A DNA stretch of 64,000 bases, from positions 682,001 through 746,000 of the forward strand of contig NZ_JACIAH010000001.1 in assembly GCF_014194695.1 (NCBI RefSeq), read 5' to 3'. The translations under genes were made by a program, and so were the position numbers. The stretch is from Rhizobium sp. BK399. GTDB taxonomy: Bacteria > Pseudomonadota > Alphaproteobacteria > Rhizobiales > Rhizobiaceae. Under the pieces are notes generated by a model. It searched no databases and was not told the origin of the DNA. It worked only from the letters and a program-made list of their open reading frames with translations. The first letter of the stretch is position 1. Each line of letters starts with the position of its first letter. Shown here piece after piece: positions 9,351 to 17,477 of this stretch.

Positions 9351-11129
9351 TCAGGCAAGAATGATTTTGGCGGCTGCGAGACTTGCGGCGCCGTTGGTGA
9401 CGCAGTCCTTCAGCGCCGTAACTTCCGAAAGAAGATTTTCCGCAGCAAAGCGGCAGAGCGCGATCCGCCGCTCGGCGCCACCATCCTGCGCCGGTGCGAG
9501 CCCGCCCTTGGCAAGGTAGCAGCCGGTCAGGACGAGGCCGAAGAGACGCTGATAGGGTGTCGCGCCGGCTAACGCCTCAGTCGTCTTGCCATCGCCAACC
9601 TTCGCCAACAGCCAGTCCGTCGCTTCGCCGAGGTCGGTTATCGCTGCATCGAGCTGGTTTGCCGTCGCGCCGAAGCCCTCGAGATTGGAATGGCGGACCT
9701 GATCGGCAATCTCGTTCAGTTCGGCGATGAAACCGCGGACCTGATCGCCGTTGGAGAGTGTCAGTTTCCGGGTGACCAGATCGATTGCCTGAATGCCGTT
9801 GGTGCCCTCATAGATCGGCGCGATGCGGGCATCGCGCAGGTAACGCGCAGCGCCCGTTTCCTCGATGAAGCCCATGCCGCCGTGCACCTGAATGCCGAGC
9901 GAGGCAACGTCGACGCCGACATCGGTCGAGAAGGACTTGGCGATCGGGGTCAGCAGCGCAGCGCGCTCCTGCCAGTGCGGCCTTCCGTCGGAGGCGCGAT
10001 GCGACATGTCGATGGCGTGGGCACAGGCGTAGGAAATCGCCCGGGCGCCCTGGGTCAGCGCCTTCATCGTCAGCAGCATGCGGACGACATCGGGATGCTC
10101 GATGATCGGGCTCATGCCACCACCGGTCCACCCGGGTGCCTTGCCCTGGGTACGCTCCTTGGCGTAGCCGATCGCCTTCTGCGTCGCTGCCTCGGCAACG
10201 GCAACGCCCTGCATGCCGACGGCAAGGCGGGCGTTGTTCATCATCGTGAACATGCAGGCGAGGCCCTTATTCTCCTCGCCGACCAGCCAGCCGATCGCGC
10301 CCTTCTCGGAGCCGAACTTGCCATCGCCATAGATCATCGTGCAGGTCGGCGAGCCGTGGATGCCGAGCTTGTGTTCCAAAGAGTGCGCGAAGAGATCGTT
10401 GCGGGCGCCAAGCGATCCGTCCGGTTTGACAAGGAACTTCGGCACCAGGAACAGTGAGATACCGCGCGTCCCTGCTGGTGCATCCGGCAGGCGGGCTAGG
10501 ACCAGATGAACGATGTTGTCGGCCGCATCGTGCTCGCCCCAGGTGATGAAGATCTTCTGGCCGAAGATGCGGTAGGTACCATCGTCCCGGCGCTCGGCAC
10601 GGGTCTTGAGCACGCCGAGATCGGAGCCGGCGTGCGGCTCCGTCAGGTTCATCGTGCCGGTCCATTCACCGGAGACAAGCTTTGCGAGATAGGTATTCTT
10701 GAGTTCGTCGGAACCATGGCTGTTGATAGCCTCGATTGCCCCCATGGTCAGCGTCGGGCAGAGCGCGAAGGCCATGGAGCCGGAGTTCCACATCTCCAGC
10801 GCCGCGACGTTCAGCATGTGCGGCAGCGCCTGCCCGCCAAACTCTTCAGGTGCCGTCAGTCCGTTCCAGCCGCCGGCGCTCCAGTTCCGATAGAGATCGC
10901 GCCAGCCATCCGGCGTCACGACCTTTCCATCCACCAGCCGCGACCCCTGGCGGTCGCCTATCTCCGCGAGCGGGGCCACTTCATCTGTGGCAAATCGTCC
11001 CGCTTCATGAAGGATCGCATCGACGAGATCCTCTCCAAGATCGCCGAGCAAACCCGCGTCGAGCGCGTTCCCCAATCCGGCAACGTGCTTCAGCGTGAAC
11101 GCAATCTCATCGACAGGCGCTTTGTACAT
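9351..11129 (-). CDS. Acyl-CoA dehydrogenase, long form
   Basis: FAD-dependent acyl-CoA dehydrogenase of 592 residues, the long subfamily (DmdC/FadE-like) with the N-terminal extension MYKAPVDEIAFTLKHV and an extra C-terminal helical domain. Core motifs include TEPHAGSDLGVLKT, the FITWGEHD strand and QVHGGMGFIEETG before the catalytic-region YEGTNGIQAIDL. It would introduce the 2,3-double bond in fatty or branched acyl-CoA. The start has a strong GGAGG site. It is first in an operon with an enoyl-CoA isomerase-like gene, and a LiuR-like palindrome lies about 75 bp upstream. Substrate chain length is not determinable. Confidence 0.93.
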   Translation of the reverse strand: MYKAPVDEIAFTLKHVAGLGNALDAGLLGDLGEDLVDAILHEAGRFATDEVAPLAEIGDRQGSRLVDGKVVTPDGWRDLYRNWSAGGWNGLTAPEEFGGQALPHMLNVAALEMWNSGSMAFALCPTLTMGAIEAINSHGSDELKNTYLAKLVSGEWTGTMNLTEPHAGSDLGVLKTRAERRDDGTYRIFGQKIFITWGEHDAADNIVHLVLARLPDAPAGTRGISLFLVPKFLVKPDGSLGARNDLFAHSLEHKLGIHGSPTCTMIYGDGKFGSEKGAIGWLVGEENKGLACMFTMMNNARLAVGMQGVAVAEAATQKAIGYAKERTQGKAPGWTGGGMSPIIEHPDVVRMLLTMKALTQGARAISYACAHAIDMSHRASDGRPHWQERAALLTPIAKSFSTDVGVDVASLGIQVHGGMGFIEETGAARYLRDARIAPIYEGTNGIQAIDLVTRKLTLSNGDQVRGFIAELNEIADQVRHSNLEGFGATANQLDAAITDLGEATDWLLAKVGDGKTTEALAGATPYQRLFGLVLTGCYLAKGGLAPAQDGGAERRIALCRFAAENLLSEVTALKDCVTNGAASLAAAKIILA

Positions 11130-11203
11130 TCTTGACCTCCTCGCATTGCAGGCCCTCGAGCCGCAAAGCCCTCCGGCACCTCCATCGGCAGAGCTAATTG
11201 ATT

Positions 11204-11219
11204 TTTACGTAAACGTCAA
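11204..11219. promoter_or_regulatory. LiuR-like operator upstream of the acyl-CoA dehydrogenase operon
   Basis: The palindromic 16-mer TTTACGTAAACGTCAA (minus strand TTGACGTTTACGTAAA) lies 75 bp upstream of the acyl-CoA dehydrogenase start. It resembles, from memory, the MerR-family LiuR motif of proteobacterial branched-chain amino acid and fatty-acid degradation operons. The palindrome is directly visible; the regulator is inferred. Confidence 0.55.
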
Positions 11220-11344
11220 TTTTAAACTTCCGGCAACAATCCGGCGGGGAGTATGGTATCGGCAGTATTGCGCACTTGCACAAACAGCCGTCATAGAGAA
11301 TCTCTAAGGACACATACCGCCATCGCAAGAGGACCGGCGCACCA

Positions 11345-12340
11345 ATGGATACTTTGCCCGTCACCATCCCGGGACTCGTGTGGGCCTACCGCTTTCCGAC
11401 GGACGGCGGCAAGGCAATGCGGCTCGCAAACAGCGCGCCGCAGACCGAACTGACGAACGGCGGCGGCTTCTACTGGCTGCATCTCAACCTGGCCGACGCC
11501 AGGGTTCCCGGTCTGCTCGATACGATCGAGAGCTTAAGCGACGATGCCAAGGCAGCGTTGGTCACGCGCGATACGCATGCGGCCATTACCGTGGACGAAC
11601 AAATGCTCTACGGCACCCTCGTCGACTGCCAACGTGAGTTCGATCGCGAAACAGCCGATCTCGGTTGGCTGCATTTTGCGATCTCCGACTGCTTCATCAT
11701 CACGACCCGGCTGCAGCCGCTGCGCAGCATCGAGCGCGTTCGCGTCATGGTCGAGAAGAACCCCAAGAAGTTCGAACGGCCTGTCGATCTGTTTGAAACC
11801 CTGGTGATCGAGTTCCAGCGTACGTTGATCTCGATCGTGATGGAGATGACCGAGGAGCTCAATGCCATCGAGGATTTCGTCTATGACGCAGCGCCGCGCG
11901 ACGAACGCTTGCGGCTCGCGCCCGTCCGTCGCACGGTCGTTCGGTTACACCGGCACCTGAGAACGGTGCTCGCCCTGATGCGCCGCGCCGCCGCTTCGCA
12001 TGACGACGAAATGCCGTTTGGCTTCGATGATGTTGCCGGACGGTTGACGAGCCGCCTCGAAACGGTCGACCACGACATCTATGCCCTGCAAGACCGCGCC
12101 CGCCTGCTGCATGAAGAAATCGACTCGAAACTGTCGTCCGAGACGAACCGTCACCTCTACATTCTATCGATCATGACAGCCTTCCTGCTGCCGCCGACGT
12201 TGGTGACGGGTTTCTTTGGCATGAACACCACCAACCTGCCTTTTGCCGAAGGGAGCGGCGGCACCGAATATGCAGTGGCGCTGATCATCGCCTCGATCGT
12301 GCTGGCATGGTGGCTGCTGAAGCGCGTCCGCATTCTCTGA
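11345..12340 (+). CDS. CorA/ZntB-family divalent cation transporter
   Basis: Inner-membrane pentameric cation channel/transporter family, 331 residues. A long cytoplasmic helical domain is followed by two C-terminal membrane helices: the first just before the signature GFFGMNTTNLPF, the second AVALIIASIVLAWWLLKRV. The N-terminus (GLVWAYRFPTDG...FYWLHLNL) is closer to ZntB-type zinc transporters than to magnesium CorA. It stands alone between a beta-oxidation operon and a BA14K gene, with a bidirectional terminator just downstream. Ion selectivity is not provable here. Confidence 0.9.
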   Translation: MDTLPVTIPGLVWAYRFPTDGGKAMRLANSAPQTELTNGGGFYWLHLNLADARVPGLLDTIESLSDDAKAALVTRDTHAAITVDEQMLYGTLVDCQREFDRETADLGWLHFAISDCFIITTRLQPLRSIERVRVMVEKNPKKFERPVDLFETLVIEFQRTLISIVMEMTEELNAIEDFVYDAAPRDERLRLAPVRRTVVRLHRHLRTVLALMRRAAASHDDEMPFGFDDVAGRLTSRLETVDHDIYALQDRARLLHEEIDSKLSSETNRHLYILSIMTAFLLPPTLVTGFFGMNTTNLPFAEGSGGTEYAVALIIASIVLAWWLLKRVRIL

Positions 12341-12345
12341 ACGCA

Positions 12346-12373
12346 AAAAGCCCGGCATCGCTGCCGGGCTTTT
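12346..12373. terminator. Bidirectional rho-independent terminator
   Basis: AAAAGCCCGGCA and TGCCGGGCTTTT form a 12-bp stem with loop TCGC between the convergent CorA-family and BA14K genes. A-run and T-run flanks allow use in both directions. Confidence 0.9.
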
Positions 12374-12392
12374 GAGTTGTATCCAGCTTCAC

Positions 12393-12926
12393 TCAATACG
12401 GAGAAACGCACTGCTGGCGCGGGCCGTTGTATGGCTGGAAGGTATTGTCGTAGACACGATAAGAGCGATAGCGCGCTTCGCACCAGGCGACATGGCTCGA
12501 AGCGAGTGGAGCGGCGGGCGGAGGCGCCACATAGGTCGGCTGCGAGGCGATAGCGCCACCGATTACAGCACCGGCGCCGAAGGCCGCAAGCGGGAACCAA
12601 TAGCCGTTGTAGTAACGGTAGCCGTTTCGGTAGTAGGGATACCCACGGTAGCCACCGTACCAGCCAGGCCGATAGGCTGGGCGATAAGCTGGGCGGTAAC
12701 CCGGATAGTAGCCAGGGCGGTAGCCGGGATAGTAGCCCGGACGGTATCCGGGGCGATAGCCGGGGCGGCAGTACGGGCCTCGGCAATACTGGACGTCCTG
12801 AATGTCACCGGACTTTTCAACCTGCGGCAAGGCTGGCATCTGCATCGCCTGCAAGGGTGCATAGCCACTTACCAGCGTGACAAGGGAAATAACGGCAATC
12901 GCTATCTTCTTAAAAAATCCAGTCAT
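12393..12926 (-). CDS. BA14K-family secreted protein with Tyr/Pro/Gly repeats
   Basis: Exported protein of 177 residues. It has an N-terminal signal peptide (about residues 1-27), then a stretch rich in [12 protein letters not shown] repeats (about 50-95), then a hydrophobic Gly/Ala segment ([17 protein letters not shown]). It ends with the BA14K signature [20 protein letters not shown] and a final Cys. Brucella BA14K homologues are immunoreactive, lectin-like envelope proteins; the role here is unknown. GGAGA lies just upstream of the ATG. The repeat region is likely to vary in length between strains. Confidence 0.88.
   Translation of the reverse strand: MTGFFKKIAIAVISLVTLVSGYAPLQAMQMPALPQVEKSGDIQDVQYCRGPYCRPGYRPGYRPGYYPGYRPGYYPGYRPAYRPAYRPGWYGGYRGYPYYRNGYRYYNGYWFPLAAFGAGAVIGGAIASQPTYVAPPPAAPLASSHVAWCEARYRSYRVYDNTFQPYNGPRQQCVSPY
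12660..12775. repeat. Short tandem repeats inside the BA14K gene
   Basis: Imperfect 12- to 24-bp tandem units (variants of CGGTAGCCGGGATAGTAGCC) encode the PGYRPGYY repeats. Such tracts are prone to slippage in frame-preserving multiples. Confidence 0.75.
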
Positions 12927-13043
12927 GGAATCTCCATTTCCAGGTTGGAATACGCGCGCACGATAACGCGAAGGCTATGAAAACGTTCCAATGACCGGTT
13001 TTCATGACGTTGGCGCGACTTTCCGTTCTTAAGCGATCCCGGA

Positions 13044-13059
13044 TTAACCGGGCATTAAC
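13044..13059 (+). promoter_or_regulatory. CtrA-like box TTAA-N7-TTAAC
   Basis: TTAA-CCGGGCA-TTAAC is an exact match to the full CtrA consensus, ending 22 bp before the ATG at 13082 of the GH25 lysozyme gene. Its position argues against the longer reading frame that starts at 13004. Confidence 0.65.
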
Positions 13060-13081
13060 CGCCTTTCATCACGCTCACTCC

Positions 13082-14071
13082 ATGAGGCAATCCTGGAGAA
13101 ATCTTCTGCTTCGCTTGGTGGTTCCAGCGCTTACCGCGGGGGCACCGACGCAGGCCGCCTCTGCCGACACGCTTCCCTGGAAGAACACCAACAACGCGCT
13201 CGTTGTCGACGCGTATGAATTAAACACGATCGACTGGAATTCTCTGCTTTCCGACAAGCGTATCGCCGCCTTCATCTCGAAGGCCTCCGACGGACTTCCG
13301 GAGAGCTTCTCCTGCACCGGCGACCATGCCGGGGACACGGTCGCCCACTGCAAGACCATGTGGCGCAAATATGCGGTGAGCCGCGAACTGTTCCAGACGC
13401 GGCGGCTTGTGGCACGGGCGGCGGGCCTTCTCTGGGGCTCCTATCACCTTGCACGACCGGGAAATCCCGTCGACCAAGCCAACCATTTCCTTGAATACGC
13501 CGATCCCAAGGACGACGAGATGATGATTCTCGACCTCGAGGGGATCGATCCTCAGAAATTCATGTCGTTGGAGGACGCGCAGATATTCGCCGGTCATATC
13601 AGGGCGCGAACCGGACGCTACCCGGTTCTCTATACCAACCACAACACTGCCCGTTACATCGCAGCCTACCGCAACGACTATCCCGTGCTGGCGCGGCTGC
13701 CGATCTGGTATGCGCGATACAAGCCCGATGTGAAGGGTGTGTTCCCGATGGGCAACTGGGACAACTATCTGATGTGGCAGTTCTCATCCGGTACGAACTG
13801 CAGCAAGCGCCGCTGTCCGTATCGCGTACCGGGCACGCTGACCGACATCGATGTCAACGTCGCGCCGATGAGCCGGGCGGAACTCGCAAAAATATGGGCG
13901 CGCGGCAACCTTCTGCCGGCGCGCGAACCCGACCCGCCGCTCATTCTCGCCAAGATCGAGATGGAACCGCGCGCAAGGCCGGCGATGGACATCGCAGCTC
14001 TTGCCCCGGATCCCATCGTCAGCTCTTCGATACCACAGAGCCAAGTGGTCCGAGCTCGTCGCGACTTCTGA
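13082..14071 (+). CDS. Secreted GH25-family muramidase (lysozyme)
   Basis: Predicted exported peptidoglycan hydrolase of 329 residues. The ATG at 13082 gives a proper signal peptide (RQSWRNLLLRLVVPALTAGA, cleavage near ASA). An upstream in-frame ATG at 13004 would bury it and span a CtrA box. GH25 hallmarks are the first-strand Asp in NALVVDAYE, the catalytic DLE in MMILDLEGIDP, YPVLYTNHNTARYI, and WQFSSG with DIDVNV near the end. A roughly 60-residue Pro/Arg-rich tail follows. The CtrA box suggests cell-cycle-timed wall remodelling; that is inference. Confidence 0.88.
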   Translation: MRQSWRNLLLRLVVPALTAGAPTQAASADTLPWKNTNNALVVDAYELNTIDWNSLLSDKRIAAFISKASDGLPESFSCTGDHAGDTVAHCKTMWRKYAVSRELFQTRRLVARAAGLLWGSYHLARPGNPVDQANHFLEYADPKDDEMMILDLEGIDPQKFMSLEDAQIFAGHIRARTGRYPVLYTNHNTARYIAAYRNDYPVLARLPIWYARYKPDVKGVFPMGNWDNYLMWQFSSGTNCSKRRCPYRVPGTLTDIDVNVAPMSRAELAKIWARGNLLPAREPDPPLILAKIEMEPRARPAMDIAALAPDPIVSSSIPQSQVVRARRDF

Positions 14072-14084
14072 GGCGCGCTCTCAA

Positions 14085-14117
14085 AAAAAAGACCCCGTCT
14101 CACAGGGAGACGAGGCC
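14085..14117 (-). terminator. Rho-independent terminator of the Rieske oxygenase gene
   Basis: On the minus strand a 9-bp stem (CCTCGTCTC and GAGACGGGG, one G-T pair) with a 5-nt loop is followed closely by eight T. It lies just past the stop at 14144. Confidence 0.85.
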
Positions 14118-14143
14118 ACTCGGGAGGTAGCTTTCTCAGCAGA

Positions 14144-15388
14144 TCAGGCGACGACGGAGAGCTTCGCCTGATCGCCCTGCAGGCGATTGACCATGAAGTT
14201 CGAATACCATTCGAGGAACTGCATCACGCCGCCCTCATGCAGCATAGAATAGGGGCCGGGCTCGTAGGCCGGCGAGTGGATGCCGAACGCATTCTCCTCG
14301 ACGATACGGCGATCCTGATCGTTGGTTTCGGTCCAGACGTGGGTAAGTTCGGCCAGATCGTAATCCACACCCTCGACGGCATCCTTGTGCACAAGCCACT
14401 TCGTCGTGACCGCGGTCTCGTTGGCGCTGAGCGGCAGCACCCGGAAGGAAATCGCGTGGTCGCCGAGAATGTGGTTCCAGGTCGTCGGGTAATGAAACAG
14501 CAGCATCGTGCCGATGCGATCAAGCGTCACGTCCTCCGAAAGGGGCAGCTTGACGGCGCGTTTGCCGGACATGGTGTAGCTCTCGGCATCCTCGATCAAC
14601 GGCATGCGAGCCGTGCGGAACTGGCCATCCGGAGAAATCTGGAACTTGCTCGGCAGGCCTCCGGCCTCGCAGCGTGCCCAATGTCCAGCGATTTCCGGAT
14701 CGTCGGCGCCGCCATCCGTGCCGGTGACGCTCGGCGCTTCCGGGTAGGTGCGGCAGAGTTCGGGGTGGTTGGCCGCGCAGTGATAGCATTCGCGGTTGTT
14801 TTCCCAGACGAGCTTCCAGTTGCCCTTTTCGATAATCGTGCTCTGGAAAGCGACCTTCGCCTCGCTCAGGCGATGCGGCAGCATATAGGGCGCAACCATG
14901 TCGCGGATCGGCTGGAAGTCCGGCGCGTTCTCGGCGAGACAGATGAAGATATAGCCACCGAAGCTCTCGCAATGGACGGGCTTCAGGCCATAGCCGGTCT
15001 TGTCGAAATCATCGCCCATGTGGCGAGCAAACGCGAGCTTGCCATCGAGATCGTAGGTCCACTGGTGATACGGGCACACTAGACGAACGGACGAGCCGTG
15101 CTCCTTGGTGCAGACACGCGAGCCACGGTGGCGACAGCTGTTGTGGAAGGCACGGATGACGTTGTCTCGTCCGCGCACGATAACGACTGGATACTGGCCG
15201 ATCTGGACCGTGAAATAAGCACCGGCTTTCGGCAGCTCGCAATCGTGGCCCATGAAGAGCCAATCGCGGTAGTAGATCATTTCCATATCGAGCTTGAAAT
15301 AATCCTCGTCGATATAGAATGGCTGCTCGAGACTGAAGCCTTCCCGGCGGGCCTTGAGTTGCCGCAATACGTTGTTGCGAATATCCAT
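14144..15388 (-). CDS. Rieske oxygenase alpha subunit, GbcA/stachydrine-demethylase-like
   Basis: Rieske non-heme iron oxygenase of 414 residues. The Rieske cluster is C85-x-H87 and C105-x2-H108; the mononuclear iron site is in ENNRECYHCAANHPEL (His203, His208). The C-terminal half carries TKWLVHKDAVEGVDYD, TNDQDRR and SPAYEPGPYS, strings I recognise from glycine betaine monooxygenase GbcA and related quaternary-amine demethylases. N-demethylation of a betaine is thus more likely than aromatic dihydroxylation. The ATG at 15388 has GAGGA 7 nt upstream. No reductase partner (GbcB-like) is nearby, so electrons must come from elsewhere. Confidence 0.88.
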   Translation of the reverse strand: MDIRNNVLRQLKARREGFSLEQPFYIDEDYFKLDMEMIYYRDWLFMGHDCELPKAGAYFTVQIGQYPVVIVRGRDNVIRAFHNSCRHRGSRVCTKEHGSSVRLVCPYHQWTYDLDGKLAFARHMGDDFDKTGYGLKPVHCESFGGYIFICLAENAPDFQPIRDMVAPYMLPHRLSEAKVAFQSTIIEKGNWKLVWENNRECYHCAANHPELCRTYPEAPSVTGTDGGADDPEIAGHWARCEAGGLPSKFQISPDGQFRTARMPLIEDAESYTMSGKRAVKLPLSEDVTLDRIGTMLLFHYPTTWNHILGDHAISFRVLPLSANETAVTTKWLVHKDAVEGVDYDLAELTHVWTETNDQDRRIVEENAFGIHSPAYEPGPYSMLHEGGVMQFLEWYSNFMVNRLQGDQAKLSVVA

Positions 15389-15676
15389 CTGCACATCCTC
15401 GTATAGTTGGGCCGCCGCTTAGGTCGAAGGCGAGAGCCGCCGGAAGCTTCGCTCCCTCTCCAGGAGATTTTCTTGAAGGGCATTTAACCACCGCCGGCCC
15501 GCGGCGCTTGGTTGTAAAGCGACATCGGCTTCGAAAATGACGACAGGCAGCAAAGGAGCCAGGAATCGGCTGCATCATTCCGCTTCCGCTTGCCTCGTTC
15601 CCGGCAACAAAGGTCAATTACGACATCAGCGCAAGCCAATTCACACTTGGGATTTCGACGTAGTGTTACCACCGCT

Positions 15677-15690
15677 GTCGCAATTGCGAC
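15677..15690. promoter_or_regulatory. Perfect palindrome GTCGCAATTGCGAC
   Basis: Perfect 14-bp palindrome, 289 bp upstream of the Rieske oxygenase start and 96 bp upstream of the next plus-strand gene. It could be a dimeric-regulator operator; the regulator is unknown. Confidence 0.45.
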
Positions 15691-15736
15691 CTAGCTACCT
15701 GGCCCTGATCTTGTCGATCCGCGATGGAGGCAGCGT

Positions 15737-15751
15737 TTAACACACCATTAA
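15737..15751. promoter_or_regulatory. CtrA-like box TTAA-N7-TTAA
   Basis: TTAA-CACACCA-TTAA, 35 bp upstream of the hypothetical gene at 15786. It has the correct spacing for a full CtrA site. Confidence 0.5.
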
Positions 15752-15785
15752 GCATGATTGCCTATCCTCGCCACATCAGACACGC

Positions 15786-16409
15786 ATGCGGATACGTACC
15801 ATGGCGAAGCTTCGCTATTTCGACGCCAGTAATAGCCTCAATGCCCGCAACGCGACGCCGGCCGCTTCGCATTCGGAATTCCTGCGTACCGGAAAAATCA
15901 CACGGACGCGGGCGCACTGGCTCGCCGAAGAACGGCGGTATCTCACGCATGACGAAGTCGCCGAGAGGACCGGCCGCACGCTGGAGAATGCCGGCGAAAA
16001 GACGCATCAGAATATCAACGGCTTCCACCGCTCGATCCAGTTTCCGAAGATGCTGTTCCATCGGACGCTGCGGGACAGCCCGCATCTCGGCTACTGCCAT
16101 GTAACGGCGTCGCGGACGAAATTCGCCCGCTACGAGGAGGTCAGCTGGGCCTTCTACATTGCGAATTTCTACGCCGACATCGGCGACAACGACAATTTCT
16201 TTGACAGGATCGATGTCAAATATTCGCGCATGTACTTCGCGGTCGCCATCAAGCCTGGCGAACACACACCGGAAAAGATGACGATCGACCGCTCGGTGCG
16301 GGGCAACGGCATACTTTTCCGCACCGACGATCCGCAGGTCGCCATCAAGAACGTACTTCTACTTGGCGCGCGCAACGAACAATTGCGCGAGATCATTCGC
16401 CAACTCTGA
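15786..16409 (+). CDS. Conserved hypothetical protein, 207 residues
   Basis: Not assigned to a function. The product is soluble, with no signal peptide or membrane segment, and is rich in charged and aromatic residues (HQNINGFHRSIQFPKMLFHR, SWAFYIANFYADIGDNDNFF). It reads like a DUF6656-type Rhizobiales protein, but I am not certain of that name. A second ATG at 15801 (MAKLRYF) is an equally good start, since neither has a strong ribosome-binding site. Coding bias matches the neighbours. A CtrA-like box 35 bp upstream suggests cell-cycle-linked expression. Confidence 0.75.
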   Translation: MRIRTMAKLRYFDASNSLNARNATPAASHSEFLRTGKITRTRAHWLAEERRYLTHDEVAERTGRTLENAGEKTHQNINGFHRSIQFPKMLFHRTLRDSPHLGYCHVTASRTKFARYEEVSWAFYIANFYADIGDNDNFFDRIDVKYSRMYFAVAIKPGEHTPEKMTIDRSVRGNGILFRTDDPQVAIKNVLLLGARNEQLREIIRQL

Positions 16410-16483
16410 TCGGAGCATAGCTCTGATATTGATCCTGCCGCTGGGAAAGCATAAGGACTGCCGGACAGCAATCCGGGCAGCGC

Positions 16484-17458
16484 ATGGCACGATCGATCGA
16501 CATCACGAAGGACAGGCAAGAGGCCATCAAGGTCGGTTGCGCGGTGCTTAGCGAAGGGTTTCCGATCGCGATCCCGACGGAGACGGTGTACGGCCTCGCC
16601 GCCGATGCCACAAACCCGGTGGCGATCGCCCACATCTACGAGACCAAGGGCCGCCCGCGCTTCAACCCACTGATCTGCCATATGGCCGATCTTGCCATGG
16701 CCGAAGACTATGCGGAGTTCGACCCGGTTTCACGCGCGCTGGCCGAAGCCTTCTGGCCCGGCCCGCTGACGCTCGTGCTGCCGCTGAAGCCCCGAAGCGC
16801 CATTCATTCCCTGGCGACCGCAGGTCTCGACACGGTTGGTATCCGCGTTCCGAAGGGCTTTGCCGGCGAGCTGATCCGCGCCTTCGGGCGACCGCTCGCA
16901 GCGCCCAGCGCCAACACTTCCGGCAAGATCAGCGCGACCAGCGCCGACCATGTCGATGCCGATCTCGGCGAGCGCATCAGACTGATCCTCGATGCCGGTG
17001 CGAGCGCCGTCGGTGTCGAGTCGACGATCGTCAAGGTCGAGGATGGCAAGGTCCGGCTGCTCAGGCCAGGCGGTTTGCCAGCCTCGGAGATCGAACGCGT
17101 GGCCGGTCAAAAGCTTCTGCGATCCCGGAAAGCGTCCGCAGCCATCGAGGCACCAGGAATGTTGGCGTCCCACTACGCTCCGGGTGCAACTGTCCGACTG
17201 GACGCAACCCACGTCGATGCTGGCGAGGCGTTGATTGCGTTTGGCAAGACCGCAGTTGCCGGCGCCGATGATGCCAGGATCGTTCTCAATCTCAGCCACG
17301 ACGGCAATCTTGCCGAAGCGGCGGCGAACCTGTTCGACTATATGAAAAGAGCCGATGCCAGCGGCGCTGTGACAATCGCCTTCTCGGCAATTCCCGACGA
17401 AGGACTTGGCGAGGCCATCAACGACCGGCTGCGCCGGGCCGCCGCCCCACGAGAATAA
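16484..17458 (+). CDS. Threonylcarbamoyl-AMP synthase, Sua5 type
   Basis: Makes L-threonylcarbamoyladenylate from Thr, bicarbonate and ATP, the first step of t6A37 tRNA modification. The 324 residues comprise an N-terminal YrdC/TsaC domain (PTETVYGLAADA, KGRPRFNPLICH, FWPGPLTLVL, APSANTSGKISAT) and a C-terminal Sua5 domain (HYAPGATVRL onward). This two-domain form is Sua5 rather than the short TsaC. A small hairpin (16458-16480) sits directly before the ATG and includes the likely ribosome-binding bases. The gene is 19 bp upstream of a FAD-linked dehydrogenase gene. Confidence 0.93.
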   Translation: MARSIDITKDRQEAIKVGCAVLSEGFPIAIPTETVYGLAADATNPVAIAHIYETKGRPRFNPLICHMADLAMAEDYAEFDPVSRALAEAFWPGPLTLVLPLKPRSAIHSLATAGLDTVGIRVPKGFAGELIRAFGRPLAAPSANTSGKISATSADHVDADLGERIRLILDAGASAVGVESTIVKVEDGKVRLLRPGGLPASEIERVAGQKLLRSRKASAAIEAPGMLASHYAPGATVRLDATHVDAGEALIAFGKTAVAGADDARIVLNLSHDGNLAEAAANLFDYMKRADASGAVTIAFSAIPDEGLGEAINDRLRRAAAPRE

Positions 17459-17477
17459 CAAGAAGGACCGAGTTTCG

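Larger units (their letters stand above)
15389..15785. other. 397-bp divergent intergenic region
   Basis: No convincing gene; short reading frames here lack ribosome-binding sites and conserved features. It holds the 14-bp palindrome at 15677-15690 and the CtrA-like box at 15737-15751, and should contain promoters for both flanking genes. Confidence 0.6.
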
